A DNA stretch of 64,000 nt from Inia geoffrensis (GCA_036417435.1 CM070901.1:160228044-160292043); one strand, 5' to 3'; counted from the stretch's first letter, positions 11,600 through 22,661 are shown. Notes: generated from the letters alone by a model not told the origin. Numbers and translations: made by a program.

Positions 11600-12090
11600 G
11601 CTTTTACCAGAGGGATCTGCTAAAATGTAAGTCAGGTCATATCATTCCTCTACTCAAAACTTCCAATGGGGCTTCCCTGGTGGCGCAGTGGTTGAGAGTC
11701 CACCTGCCGATGCAGGGGACACGGGTTCGTGCCCCAGTCCTGGAGGATCCCACATGCCGCGGAGCGGCTGCGCCCGTGAGCCATGGCCGCTGAGCCTGCG
11801 CGTCCGGAGCCTGTGCTCCGCAATGGGATGAGGCCACAACAGTGAGAGGCCCGCGTACCGGAAAAAAAAACAACAACAAAAAAACCAAAAAAACTTCCAA
11901 TGGTTTCCCTCTCAGAAAGAATGCCAAAATCTTTACCCTCATCTAAAAGGGCTGCAAGATTTCCCTTCCTCCCTCTACCTGCCCCTAGCTCTAACCTCAT
12001 TGGTTTTGATGTTTCCCAATGTGCCAATGCACTCCTGGTGGCCCTTGTGTCGGGAACACTCTTCACCCAGATCTTCACGTAACTTGTTCC
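11600..12090 (+). mobile_element. L2 fragment, split by a SINE
   Basis: Phrases such as GTAAGTCAGGTCATATCATTCCTC and TCAAAACTTCCAATGG, then after the SINE ACCTCATTGGTTTTGATG, match the L2 3' region. The SINE at 11669-11890 interrupts it. Confidence 0.65.
11669..11890 (+). mobile_element. Short CHR SINE, forward, near consensus
   Basis: Full-length, with tail AAAAAAAAACAACAACAAAA. The TSD AAACTTCCAATGG is perfect at 11657-11669 and 11891-11903. Frames of up to 157 codons on the minus strand are SINE translations. Confidence 0.96.
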
Positions 12091-13389
12091 CCAACTTAAT
12101 ACAAAACTTTGCTTCAGTATCACTATCAGAGGTTATCTTGACAAATCCATCTTTAGTGTGGGAAGTTTCAGTTGATCACTAGGGCTCAATAGCTGTTGTC
12201 ATAGAAACTATGTCATATGTGGCACAGTTTAGAAACCAGGGGAAAGGATTAAAAGGAAACATGATAGCTGTCTTCCAATATTGAAGGACAATTATGTGGA
12301 AGAGGAAGTAGAATTATTCTTTTAGCAGCTCCAGTAGACTAGTCCTCTGGACTGATCACTAGAACGAAAGTTCCAAAAGAGCTGACTGTTTTGTTCACCT
12401 CAGCATCCCTCGCACAGAGCATGTCTGGCACACAGATGCTCAGTCATATTTGTTGAATAAATGTTCAGTGTAGTTCGAAAAGCAAGAAGGACGGATGGAT
12501 AGGACTAAAGGGGGACAGATGTTAACTCAGTATAAAGAACAGTTTCTTAAAAATGAGAACTTGATGGGATTTTTTTTTGAACTCAGGTGTCTTGATCTAG
12601 TGCCTTCATAGTTATATGCAAGCAAACTAAGGTTTGGAAAGTTTTAAGTCGATGGTTATTATGCTGCTTGTCTCAGTCCATTAGTGGGTTTTGAAATCAA
12701 TTTAGTTAGGATTTTAAAGAACGCAAAATAGAATTTAAAATAGTAGAGCTTATTGCAAATATTAAGCATTCGTATGTGAGTTTTTTTGTTTCAGATAGAG
12801 AGAGAGATTAATAAGCAGAATCCCAGGTATGTGTGTATTGGGTCAAGATGGAAAATGTAGTATTTCTTACTGTGGGTTTTGGTAAAAGAAAGTTTTTTTT
12901 TTGAGAAATACTGGATTAAGCTGTTCAACAACAGAATTTGCCCCCTTGCAAAGTAACACGTTTTATTTGCAGTGGAGGTAGAGGAAGGATGTCATTGACT
13001 TAGGGTGAATACACTTGGGGAGAGCTGGGGCTAGATGACTTCAGGAATTTCTATTTTTCCTTTATATTTGTCTATATTTTCCAAAAGGATCAGGCATCCT
13101 TTTTAAAGTGATTTAAAGTAGTTTTAAATACATATATATGAAACATACTTTACAATAGAAATTAGAAATTTTAAATGGAGATGAGATGGTTTCCGTAGGT
13201 TGACATTTAGCACCATTTGTCCTAGAATCCAAGGCAAAAGCAAAAAACAGAGAAACACAAACAATTTATATAGTGCTCACATCATTTGCCCAGTAGAAAT
13301 GAGCATTGTTCTGGCACTAACTTTTGGGAGGAATTTGTATGTGAATTATTATGAGGATATAAAATTTCATTATAGAGAATATTTGGACT
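12091..13389. other. Mostly unassigned; short L2 tail
   Basis: 12390-12475 is an L2 3' end (CTGGCACACAGATGCTCAGT, then TGTTGAATAAATG). The rest is AT-rich sequence in which I see no gene, with small homopolymer runs. Confidence 0.45.
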
Positions 13390-13790
13390 AATACCATAAA
13401 CTTCCTAATTGGTCTCCTTGCCTTTCTCCCTTCAATCCACCCTGAAGTATGTTATCTTTCCAGATTCTCCTGTTTAGAATTCTTTAGTGGCTCCTTCCTG
13501 CCTACTAGATAAAGTCCATATCTCTATGAATGGATTTAGTACCCTTTACGACCCAGCTTCTGCCAATCTCTGCACTCTCATCTCCTACCAGCTACCTCAT
13601 CTCCCACTCTTAAGCTATATGCCATTCCCAGGCACGCTATACCTTTCATGCCGCCAAGCTTTTGTACATATTGTTCCTGTGCTACAATAAAACCACTCCT
13701 CTCAGTCTGAGAAACTCTCACTCCTCATTCAGAGTCAGCTCAAACAGAGCATCCTTTGGGAAGCTCTCCTTGACTTTCCTGGGCTCATGT

Positions 13791-13919
13791 TTTTGTTTGT
13801 TTGTTTTTTGGCCATGCCACGTGGCATATGGGATCTTAGTTCCCTGACCAGGGATCAAACCCGTGACCCCTGCATTGGAACTGTGGAGTCTTAACCATTG
13901 GACCACCAGGGAAGTCCCC
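13791..13919 (-). mobile_element. Short GGGACTTCC-type SINE, reverse
   Basis: It reads TTTTTTGGCCATGCC through CCACCAGGGAAGTCCC. A 12-bp perfect TSD, CTGGGCTCATGT, lies at 13779-13790 and 13921-13932. Confidence 0.94.
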
Positions 13920-14003
13920 TCTGGGCTCATGTTAATTGCTATTTCCTCCATGCCCCATTGTACTGTATACATGTATGCCATGGCAAGTGCTAGAATGCAT
14001 TTT

Positions 14004-14212
14004 TTTTTTTTTTTTTTTTTGCGGTACGCAGGCCTCTCACTGTTGTGGCCTCTCCCGTTGCGGAGCACAGGCTCTGGATGCGCAGGCTCAGCGGCCATGG
14101 CTCACGGGCCCAGCCACTCCGCGGCATGCGGAATCCTCCCGGACCGGGGCTCGAACCCATGTCCCCTGCATCGGCAGGCGGACTCTCAACCACTGCGCCA
14201 CCAGGGAAGCCC
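14004..14212 (-). mobile_element. Short CHR SINE, reverse
   Basis: A long T-tail leads to GCGGTACGCAGGCCTCTCAC and ends at GCGCCACCAGGGAAGCCC. TSD: TAGAATGCATTTT on both sides. Confidence 0.96.
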
Positions 14213-14390
14213 TAGAATGCATTTTATTTGCCTATTCTGATGTATGTTTCCCTGCTGCATTGTACTGAATAATATCCATATGAGAGACCATGTCTATGTG
14301 TATGCCCAACCTCAGTTTAATGTTTGGGATGTGGTAGACATTCAATAAATATCTTCACCAGTGTCCTTACTGAACTAACAAAGGTTCTTT

Positions 14391-14758
14391 TTTTTTTTTT
14401 TTAAATAAATAAATTTATTTATTTATTTATTTATTTTTGGTTGCACTGGGTCTTCGTTGCTGTGTGTGGGCTTCCTCTACCTGCGATGAGTGGGGGCAAC
14501 TCTTCGTTGCAGTGCGTGGGCTTCTCATTGCAGTGGCTTCTCTTGTTGCAGGGCACGGGCTCTAGGCACATGGGCTTCAGTAGTTGTGGCAGGCGGGCTT
14601 AGTAGTTGTGGCTCGCAGGCTCTAGAGCGCAGGCTCAGTAGTTGTGGCGCACGGGCTTAGCTGCTCCGCAGCATGTGGGATCTTCCCATACCAGGGCTCG
14701 AAGCCGTGTCCCCTGCAGTGGCATGCGGGTTCTTAACCACTGGGCCACCAGGCAAGTC
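14391..14758 (-). mobile_element. Long CHR SINE, reverse
   Basis: A (TTTA)n tail, GTTGCACTGGGTCTTCGTTG, and on to CCACCAGGCAAGTCC. It has a perfect 21-bp TSD, at 14370-14390 and 14759-14779. Confidence 0.96.
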
Positions 14759-14823
14759 CTGAACTAACAAAGGTTCTTTACATGACTTTCCCTATATGTT
14801 GCCTCTAAAGTCAAGGACACCCT

Positions 14824-15110
14824 GGGACTTCCCTGGTGATCTAGTGAGTAAGACTCGCGCTCCCAATGCAGGGGGCCTGGGTTCGAGCCCTGGTCGGGAG
14901 CTAGATCCCGCATGCATGCCGCAACTAAGAAGTCTGCATGCCACAACTAAGAAGTCCACATGCCACAGCCAAGAAGTTTGCATGCCGCAACTAAGAGCTC
15001 ATGTGCCGCAACTGAAGATCCTGCATGCCCCAGTGAAGATCCCGTGTGCTGCAACTAAGACCCAGTGCGGCCTAAATGAATAAATAAATATTTAAAAACT
15101 AAAAATAAAA
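14824..15110 (+). mobile_element. GGGACTTCC-type long SINE, forward
   Basis: Its middle consists of many GCAACTAAGAAGT-like units. The TSD TAAAGTCAAGGACA lies at 14807 and 15111. Confidence 0.94.
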
Positions 15111-15424
15111 TAAAGTCAAGGACATACTATAATTAATTCAAGAAAAACATTTCAAAGGCAAGCTAAGCTAATATGCTTTGAGTACACTGTCCTTTGGAAT
15201 TTTATCTTGACATGGGGTTCGAGCTGATTAGCTATCACCTTTTTTTGTGTCCCCACTGTGTACTATACATAACTTTACTGTGACACATATCACACTAATT
15301 TTTGTGTCTGTCTTTTCCTGTAAACTCTTTGAAGGCAGGTGGAGTCATACTCATCTTTTTTTAATCCCCATTTTATGGCACAGAGTCTGGTCTACAATCT
15401 ATTAAAAGTTTGCTGGTGACAAAA
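15111..15424 (+). mobile_element. L2 3' fragment
   Basis: CTGTAAACTCTTTGAAGGCAGG, then CCCCATTTTATGGCACAGAGT and TTAAAAGTTTGCTG, is an L2-type 3' end. The first 100 bp are unassigned. Confidence 0.5.
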
Positions 15425-15699
15425 TATATCTATTTTAGCCCCAAACCCAGCATCTTAATAGAAGCAACCCAGTAAAGTCAGCAACAGAACAAGGATGCCC
15501 TCTATTACCACTACATATTATTTAACACTGTTCTGGAGACATTAGCCAATGAAATTAGACTTGAGAAAGAAACTACAGAAAGGAACACTGGAAAGTAGGA
15601 GGTAAAATTACCATTGTTTTCAGATAAGATGATTGTATACCTGGAAAATGCAACAGAATCAACTGTAAAATTACCACAAACAAAAAGAGTATTCATTCA

Positions 15700-16082
15700 G
15701 GGCTTCCCTGGTGGTGCGGTGGTTGAGAATCCTCCTGCCAATGTAGGGGATATGGGTTTCAGCCCTGGTCCAGGAAGATCCCACATGCCGCGGAGCAACT
15801 AAGCCCGTCCGTGCGCCACAGCTACTGAGCCTGCGCTCTAGAGCCCACGCTCTAGAGCCCATGAGCCACAACTATTGATCCCACGCGCCTCAACTGCTGA
15901 GCCCATGAGCCACAACTGGTGAGACCCTCACACCTAGAGCCCATGCTCCACAACGGGAGAGGCCGCCACAATGAGAAGCCCACGCACTTCAACCAAGAGT
16001 GGGCCCCACTCGCCGCAACTAGAGAAACCCTGTGCACAGCAATGAAGACCCAAAGCAACCAAAAATAAATTAAAAAAAAAAT
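15700..16082 (+). mobile_element. Long CHR SINE, forward
   Basis: Head GGGCTTCCCTGGTGGTGCGG and end CCAAAAATAAATT. It contains an internal repeat of CTCTAGAGCCCA units, so it is longer than its relatives. TSD: AAAAAGAGTATTCA on the left, AAAAAATAGTATTCA on the right. Confidence 0.94.
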
Positions 16083-16156
16083 AGTATTCACAGGGGGAAG
16101 GAGGTTATGAAATTAAAGACTCCTGTTTACAGTAGCATCAAAAATAAAACAATACC

Positions 16157-16372
16157 GGGCTTCCCTGGTGGCGCAGTGGTTGAGAGTCCGCCTGCCGATG
16201 CAGGGGACGCGGGTTCATGCCCCGGTCCGGGAGGATCCCACATGCCGTGGAGCGGCTGGGCCCGTGAGCCATGGCTGCTGAGCCTGTGCGTCTAGAGCCT
16301 GTGCTCTGCAATGGGAGAGGCCACAACAGTGAGAGGCCCACATACCGCAAAAAAATTTTAAAAATTAAAAAA
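16157..16372 (+). mobile_element. Short CHR SINE, forward
   Basis: Full head and B box, ending CATACCGC and an impure A/T tail. The TSD is approximate (AAAACAATACC versus AAAATACC). Confidence 0.93.
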
Positions 16373-16714
16373 AATTTAAAATACCTAGCAATAAATTTAA
16401 AAGGAAATGCACAAGACTACTCATGAAAAAAAACAAGGGACACCAGAGAAGACTATGGAAAATCAAACCCTTCAAACAGGAAGATTCAACATATTAAGAT
16501 GTTAGTTCTTCCTAAGTTATTTTATAATATAACATGATCATAATAAAAATACCAGTAGGTTATATTAAGATCAATACAAGTTGATGCTAAAGTTTTATGG
16601 AAAAATAAATATACCAAAGAGCAGGAATTAGCACCAACAGATATTCAATTATATTACATATTGATACTTCATCAATAATTAAAACTGTGATGCTGGTCAT
16701 AAAGAGAAGGACGG

Positions 16715-16980
16715 GGGGACTTCCCTGGTGGCGCAGTGGTTAAGAATCCGCCTGCCAATGCAGGGGATACAGGTTAAAGCCCTGGTCTGGGAAGATCCCA
16801 CATGCCGTGGAGTAACTAAGCCTGTGCGCCACAACTACTGAGCCCACATGCCACAACTACTGAAGGCTGCACGCCTAGAGCCTGTGCTCCACAACAAGAG
16901 AAGCCACGACAATGAGAAGCCCGTGCACCACAATGAAGACCCAACACAGCCAAAAATAAATAAATAAATTTATTTATTTA
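16715..16980 (+). mobile_element. Long CHR SINE with internal deletion, forward
   Basis: The head is GGGACTTCCCTGGTGGCGCA but the body is of the GGGCTTCC type. One block of the 3' half is missing before CACAATGAAGACCCAACACA. It ends in (TAAA)n. The flanks AAAGAGAAGGAC and AAAGAGAGAGGAGGAC form a loose TSD. Confidence 0.9.
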
Positions 16981-17584
16981 AAAAGAAAGAGAGAGGAGGA
17001 CAGGCCAGTGGAGTATACTAGGAAATCCAGAAATGTACCCCAGTATATGCAGGAATTTAATATATGATGAACAATAAAAAGATGAGCAACTTACTATGTG
17101 GCACTGGAACAATTTTTAGCCTTCTGGAAAAAGAAATTAAGCTGGATTTTCACCTCCCATCGCATATCAGGATAAATTACATATGGATCAAAGACTTAAG
17201 TGTGAAAATAAGGCCATAAAAGTGCTAAGAGAACATTTGGAAGATTTATAAACTCAAAGTCGGAGAGGCCTTTATAACCATGACTCAAAATACAAAAGCC
17301 ATAAAAGAAAAGATTGATACATTTAATTACATAAAGATAAAACAAAATTCTGTATGGCAAAAAAAAATCACAAAAAGGCAAAAGACAAATAACAACATGG
17401 CAAAAATGTCTATTAGAGAAAGGGCAATCTCCATAATATACACCAAGCTTCTAAGAAATTGGCACAGTAACCTAAGACAAAATAAGACAAAGGATAGTTC
17501 ACAGAAAAAGAAATACAAATGTCCCTTATCATATGAAAGGATGTTCAACCTCAGCCGTAAAAGTATAACTGCAAATTAAAACTA

Positions 17585-17634
17585 TACTCTAACACAACAT
17601 TGTAAAGCAATTATACTCCAGTAAAGATGTGAAA
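17585..17634 (+). mobile_element. Very short L1 3' tail insertion
   Basis: CTAACACAACATTGTAAAGC and a short A-rich end match only the last 50 or so bases of the younger artiodactyl L1. It lies in older L1 sequence between similar flanks (AAATTAAAACTATAC and AAATAAAACTACAC). Confidence 0.7.
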
Positions 17635-18058
17635 AAAAGAAATAAAACTACACTGATGTTTCATTTTTCCTCTCTCAAATGAGCAAAGAAATCCAAGCAT
17701 TTGATAATATTGATAAGACTGTGGGAAAGCAGGCACTTTCAATCTTTCCTGGCAAGAATATAAATTGGTATGACCCCATGGCAGGCAATTTGGCAATAGT
17801 TCTCAAAATTATGAATGCATATATTCTCTGACCAAGCAATTTCACTTCTGGGAATTTATCCTACAGGTATACTGGTACATGATCAAAGTGACACATGTAC
17901 ATAGTTATTCACTGCAGCACTGTTTGGAATAGCAAAACACTAGAAAAATGTCCATCAGTAGGGGAGGACAGTCAGATGGAAAGATGGCTATGATACATAC
18001 ATGACACATATGATACATGATACACATAGTTAAGTTTTTTTAAAAAAGGGAAGGAACA

Positions 18059-18408
18059 GGGACTTCCCTGGTGGTCCAGTGGTAAAGAATCTGCCTTCCA
18101 ATGCAGGGGATGCAGGTTCGATCCCTGGTCGGGGAACTAAAATCCCACATGCCGAGGGGCAAATAAGCCCGTGTGCCGCAACAACTGAGCTCGCACACCT
18201 CAACAAGAGAGCCGGCCTGCTGCAAACTATGGAGCCCACGCACCCCGGAGCCCATGCGCCACAACTAGAGAGAGAAAAACTGCATGCCACAACAAAGAGC
18301 CCACACTGCAACGAAAGATCCCGCACACCTCAACGAAGACCCCACGTGCCACAACTAAGACCCAACGCAGCCAAAAAAATAAATTTTAAAAATAATAAAA
18401 AAAATTTA
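18059..18408 (+). mobile_element. GGGACTTCC-type long SINE, forward
   Basis: Head GGGACTTCCCTGGTGGTCCA and end GACCCAACGCAGCCAAAAAA. TSD: AAAAAGGGAAGGAACA on the left, AAAAAGCAAGGAACA on the right. A 184-codon frame here is a SINE translation. Confidence 0.94.
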
Positions 18409-18424
18409 AAAAGCAAGGAACAGA

Positions 18425-18427
<3 letters not shown>

Positions 18428-18459
<32 letters not shown>

Positions 18460-18468
18460 CACACACAA
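18428..18468. repeat. (TG)n with palindromic TATACACAC end
   Basis: About 14 TG units followed by TATACACACAC, which can fold back on the last TG units. Confidence 0.9.
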
Positions 18469-18614
18469 AATAAAAGGGAAAAAAGCAGAAACTCTGGAAG
18501 GATTAACAAGAGACCCAGGATGATGGTTGCCAGTTGGAGGCAAGGTGGGACCTGGGAGACAGAGGCAAAGATGGAAGGGAGACTTTATATGGTATACTTT
18601 TTAAATATTTTGAG

Positions 18615-18943
18615 GTTTTTTTTTAATTTTTAAAAATTATTTATTTATTTATTTTTGGCTACGTTGGGTCTTTGTTGCCGCACGCAGGCTTTCTTTAGTT
18701 GCAGCAAGTGGGGGCTACTCTTCATTGCGGTGCACAGGCTTCTCATTGTGGTGGTTTCTCTTGTTTCAGAGCACAGGCTCTAGGCGCATGGGCTTCAGTA
18801 GTTGTGGCACGTGGGCTCAGCAGTTGTGGCTCACGGGCTTAGTTGCTCCACGGCATGTGGGAATCTTCCCGGACCAGGGCTTGAACCCGTGTCCCCTGCA
18901 TTGGCAGGCAGATTCTTAACCACTGCGCCACCAGGGAAGTCCC
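18615..18943 (-). mobile_element. Long CHR SINE, reverse
   Basis: Tail TTATTTATTTATTTTTGGCT, GGGTCTTTGTTGC, and on to GCGCCACCAGGGAAGTCCC. TSD: AATATTTTGAG on both sides. Confidence 0.95.
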
Positions 18944-19005
18944 AATATTTTGAGTTTTGAATCATATGAATATATACTCAAAAATAAAAATTTTAAAGTG
19001 TGTCA

Positions 19006-19204
19006 AACAAGTGGGTGAAATATTAACTATCAGTCTCATATTTAGCCAGATCTAGGTTGTAATTCAAGATTAACATATCTTGGGAGCTCTCAGAGTAATG
19101 ATATTCTGTGTCTACTTAAGTCAAGATTCATGTCCTACATGAACAAGTGACAAGATGACATTCTATTATGAAATGTTAAGAGGTTGTATTTCTTGGGAGA
19201 AAGC

Positions 19205-19244
<40 letters not shown>

Positions 19245-19421
19245 CAGAGAACAACCAAGCTACTGCCAGATGAACAAACAGCTACACAGCTACACTATGC
19301 AATTGTCAATCTGCTCACTGGTCTGAACACAGTGATGATGACAGGAATGGGAAGGAAGGAAAAGATACAAATGTCTTGAATGGGAAATAAATCCATGGGT
19401 CTTGATGGCTGATTGAAAAAT
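19006..19421. other. Nothing recognised except a (GA)n run
   Basis: A GA/CAGA microsatellite at 19206-19250 encodes a poly-(Arg-Glu) artefact frame. No gene or named repeat is seen around it. Confidence 0.45.
19206..19250. repeat. (GA)n / (GACA)n microsatellite
   Basis: About 16 GA units passing into CAGA units. Confidence 0.95.
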
Positions 19422-19519
19422 CTTACTACATATTTTCAGAAAGCCCCACAGTAGTCCCCAGAGCTCTTATAATTCTTATTCGATTTGCCTAATTGTACCA
19501 AAGTGTACCACGATTTGTA
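19422..19519 (+). repeat. Copy 1 of an unnamed local repeat
   Basis: It shares an ordered set of words with 21312-21402: ACTACATA, CAGAAAGCC, CAGTAGTC/CAGTCAC, ATTTGCC, ATTGTACC and GTGTACCACGATTTG. No family is recognised. Confidence 0.6.
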
Positions 19520-19619
19520 ATTGGCTGTGGAAGGCTAGAGAGACATAAAGAGAACACAGCGGTTTTAAAAACATAGGTGTTTAGTAGTATCACTAACAGA
19601 AATTAGGAAGCCAGGAGGA

Positions 19620-19990
19620 AGAAAGCCAGGTTAGAGAAAAAGCAATGACTTAGGTTTTAAGTACATGGTGTTTGATGGGAGTGGGAGATCAGGTAGCCGT
19701 GGCCAGAGGGCCACTGGAATTGCTAGTCTGAAGTTTAAGAGGGGAAGTCAGACTTGAAGGTGGAGACGTGGGAGATATTTGCAAATAGAGACGGAGGGGC
19801 TCAGAGGAAATCCGGGCTGAGGTGAGAACCAGGAGGACTGTGCCGACCGTGGAGCAGAATGGGGAAGAGAAGCCAGAGGTACAGACAGAGAGTTACAGGG
19901 AGAATCAAGAGAGCATGTGACATGTACCTGGAGGGTGGGGAGCTTTAAGAAGCAGTGAAGGGATCAACATGGTGAGAAATGAAAGGGCCA
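19620..19990 (+). mobile_element. Old interspersed repeat, family not named
   Basis: GA-rich, non-coding. Wording such as GATTTAAG/AGGTGGAGACGTGGGAGA and AGAACCAGGAGGACTGTG resembles the old repeat at the start of the window. The classification is weak. Confidence 0.35.
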
Positions 19991-20099
19991 CAGCAGTAAT
20001 AGTAGCAATGTGCACTGTCTCCTGAATCCCGACACACACAACAACCTACCAGGTAGATGGTATTGCTAGCCCCATTTTACAGAAAAGGGTATTAACCCG

Positions 20100-20236
20100 G
20101 GGAATCCCCTGGTGGTCCAATGGTTAGGCCTCCCTAGGACTCTGTGCTCTCACTGCTGAGAGCCAAGGTTCAATCCCTGGCTGGGGAACTAAAATCCCAT
20201 AAGCCGCAGCAAGGCCAAAAAAAAAAAGGGGGGGGG
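20100..20236 (+). mobile_element. Short GGGACTTCC-type SINE, forward, diverged
   Basis: GGGAATCCCCTGGTGGTCCA head, B box GGTTCAATCCC, then CAAGGCCAAAAAAAAAAA and a G run. TSD: TATTAACCCGG on the left, TATTAACCCAG on the right. Confidence 0.88.
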
Positions 20237-20319
20237 GTGGGCAGATATTAACCCAGACAGTGACTCCAAAGCTGCAGGATGTAACTGATGAGCTATACTC
20301 CTTGAACACTGTCTCGGGG

Positions 20320-20460
20320 AGAGCTGGGAGATCAGAGTTCTGACACTAGTTCTACCACTAAATTAGCTATATGTCCATGGACAAGTAACTTTCCCTTTCT
20401 AAGTTTCATTTCCTTCGCTGCAAATTGAGGGTATTGGTCTAGATAAACTTCAGCTCTTAT
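20320..20460 (+). mobile_element. MIR fragment
   Basis: GACAAGTAACTTTCCCTTTC, then AAGTTTCATTTCCTTCGCTGC, is the MIR core and 3' pattern. Confidence 0.65.
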
Positions 20461-21311
20461 GTAAATCTGAGTCTCTGATTAAAGCAGAATGGAAGAAATA
20501 CATACACAAGATAGGCAATGAATTAAAAACTTAGCCATAAGTGAACAGGGAGACCTGGCCAAGAAAATCAGAATGCTGAATGCTTTATACAGTGACTTTT
20601 CAAGCAATAAACCCATACTCTGATACATAAAATCTATAATTGCAAAACTCTACTTTTTATCTATATATTTAAGTCAGGTATAACATCAAGAATTAAAATT
20701 TTTCATACCTGGAAATTTATAAATGCTGCTCTTGAAACCCTGCTAAGTTGATTGAATGGAGTAAAAAAAGGGAAGATTCCAAGTCTGTGTATGAAGGATT
20801 GTCCTGTAGAGACAGAAAAGAGCTATTTACAATGAACTTTTGTAATAAGAGACAGAAACATCTGCTAAGGTACATAATAAATATTTATTCAAATAAATTA
20901 TATGGGAGCATTTATCAGGTATCATTTTTTAGCATATAAAAATGGATCATCTGGCACAGAATATTAGCTGACAGGAATCTTATCCACCTATCTATCTACC
21001 TATTTATAACCCAAACCTTAAAATTAAAATCTGCAAGAAAAGATTTCCAAAATTAAAATATATTATGGCAAACTGAAAGCAAACATACTTCTTAACTTTG
21101 AGAATAAAATAAACTTCTTAAGACAACAGCTATTCAAAGGCAGGCCAATAGATGAATACCAAGACAGCAACATATGTTCTATTACTCTTTTCCTGCAAGT
21201 GGCATCAATATGATTTGCAAGAAAACCAAACAGAATAGCTTTAAAGATTCAACTTGAAAAGTTAAACATTTCCTTAAAACTCTATGGTTAAGAGGGAAGT
21301 GGGGGAAAAAA
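20461..21311. other. No gene or repeat recognised
   Basis: An AT-rich stretch of about 850 bp. The longest frame (63 codons at 20748) has no recognisable domain. Confidence 0.45.
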
Positions 21312-21402
21312 GTCCTACTACATAGGTCCAGAAAGCCGCACTGCAGTCACCCAGATCTATCATTCAATTTGCCAGATTGTACTACAGTGTACCACAATTT
21401 GC
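21312..21402 (+). repeat. Copy 2 of an unnamed local repeat
   Basis: It matches 19422-19519 in order and orientation, ending GTGTACCACAATTTG. The two copies are about 1.9 kb apart. Confidence 0.6.
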
Positions 21403-22097
21403 GAGAGGAGCTGCAACAACGTGTATTAAAAATGTTTCAGTTTCTACTATATTCCAAACCTTTTTCATTACCAAAAAAAAAAAAAAAATCTGTTCAACTG
21501 TTTTGTTCATTGACCATGAAGTTTTGTTAATGTAGTGACTGTTAAAGCTTTATGTCCCTAGGCAGTGGAAAAATGAATTTAATGCTTTTTAAATCAATGA
21601 ATTAAGCTAAGAATTCCCGCCAAAATAATTTTGACTATATTAATGAAATCACTTTTTAAAATAATATGTTTTTTTCTGATTATAAAACTATTATATACTT
21701 ACAGAAAATTTTAAAAATACAGGGAGGTATAAAGAAGAAAACAAAATGAAATAACTTTTAAATGAGCATCCTGAAAACACCACCAGAGAAAAGAGAACTG
21801 CTCAAATATACTTTAGTTAGTAAAACAAATGCATCAGCTATCCACTCATGAGGAGGTCTAAATTCTGGCAACTTAAACCATTCAAAACACTGCTATTTAA
21901 AACACTGACCTAGAAGTTTGCAAAAAAAATTTTTTTGAAGAGCAACCAAAAGAGAAAATAGCCAAGATGATCTGAGTATTCCATAAAGTGTCATGTGATT
22001 TCCTCTTATGACTGGCAAAGTTTATTTAAGAAGAAACAAGTCCCACAGTCTTTATAGGTGGGAAGAATGGGAGATTAAAAAAAATTTTTTTTTAATC
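21403..22097. other. No gene seen
   Basis: AT-rich sequence with an A run near 21475 and no feature I can support. Confidence 0.4.
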
Positions 22098-22416
22098 TTT
22101 TTTTTTTTTTTTAAGATGTTGGGGGTAGGAGTTTATTAATTAATTTATTTATTTTTGTGTGTTGGGTCTTCGTTTCTGTGCAAGGGCTTTCTCTAGTTGT
22201 GGCAAGCGGGGGTCACTCTTCATCGCGGTGTGCGGGCCTCTCACTATCACGGCCTCTATTGTTGCTAAGCACAGGCTCCAGACGCGCAGGCTCAGTAGTT
22301 GTGGCTCACGGGCCTAGTTGCTCCGCGGCATGTGGGATCCTCCCAGACCAGGGCTCGAACCCGTGTCCCCTGCATTAACAGGCAGATTCTCAACCACTGC
22401 GCCACCAGGGAAGCCC
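22098..22416 (-). mobile_element. Intermediate CHR SINE, reverse
   Basis: T run, GATGTTGGGGGTAGGAG, TTAATTAATTTATTTATT, GGGTCTTCGTTTC, and on to GCGCCACCAGGGAAGCCCC. It is the same subtype as 10882 and 29327. Confidence 0.94.
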
Positions 22417-22661
22417 CTAAATTTTGATTTTTAAATAAAGGGACAAAAAACAAACTAAGAGCAAAAGGTGATGGAGTTGGGAAGCAGCAAACCTCTGACA
22501 GTGGTTTATCAACACTTTTTATGTGTTTACATTTAAAGTACAGCAAAGAATAGAATTGGCTATGAAAAGGATTTTAAGAAATACCCATAATTAAAACAGC
22601 AGGATCTAATTTAGGGGTAAACTAGGATTCTGTACTCGGAGGAACAAAACAAATAACTTTT

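Larger units (their letters stand above)
13390..14362 (+). mobile_element. L2 copy, interrupted by two SINEs
   Basis: It runs from CTAATTGGTCTCCTTGCCTT through ACGACCCAGCTTCTGCC and CTCCTTGACTTTCCT to the tail TAGACATTCAATAAATATC. SINEs at 13791-13919 and 14004-14212 interrupt it. No coding frame survives. Confidence 0.75.
15425..19005 (+). mobile_element. Old L1 copy, forward, carrying five SINEs
   Basis: L1 ORF2 reverse-transcriptase text (ACACTGTTCTGGAGACATTAGCC) is at 15526. C-terminal ORF2 text (GTGTGAAAATAAGGCCATAAAAG) is at 17200 and AATTTCACTTCTGGGAATTTATCC near 17840. The 3' UTR runs to about 19005. SINEs at 15700, 16157, 16715, 18059 and 18615 and a tiny L1 tail at 17585 interrupt it. 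All frames are broken. Confidence 0.75.

Noticed and set aside
13795..13920. tRNA gene suggested by A/B box-like sequences
   Set aside because: All such boxes belong to tRNA-derived SINEs. None has a complete cloverleaf, anticodon arm and acceptor stem.
18079..18633. 184-codon plus frame
   Set aside because: It runs through a SINE, a TG microsatellite and L1 3' UTR; no gene structure.
19422..21402. Duplicated 90-bp element as a microRNA pair
   Set aside because: I could not see a convincing long hairpin in either copy. Kept only as an unnamed repeat.
22157..22378. Frames with LSLVVASGGHSSSRCAGLSL and similar
   Set aside because: These are translations of the long/intermediate CHR SINE, repeated at 10920, 29404 and 37905.
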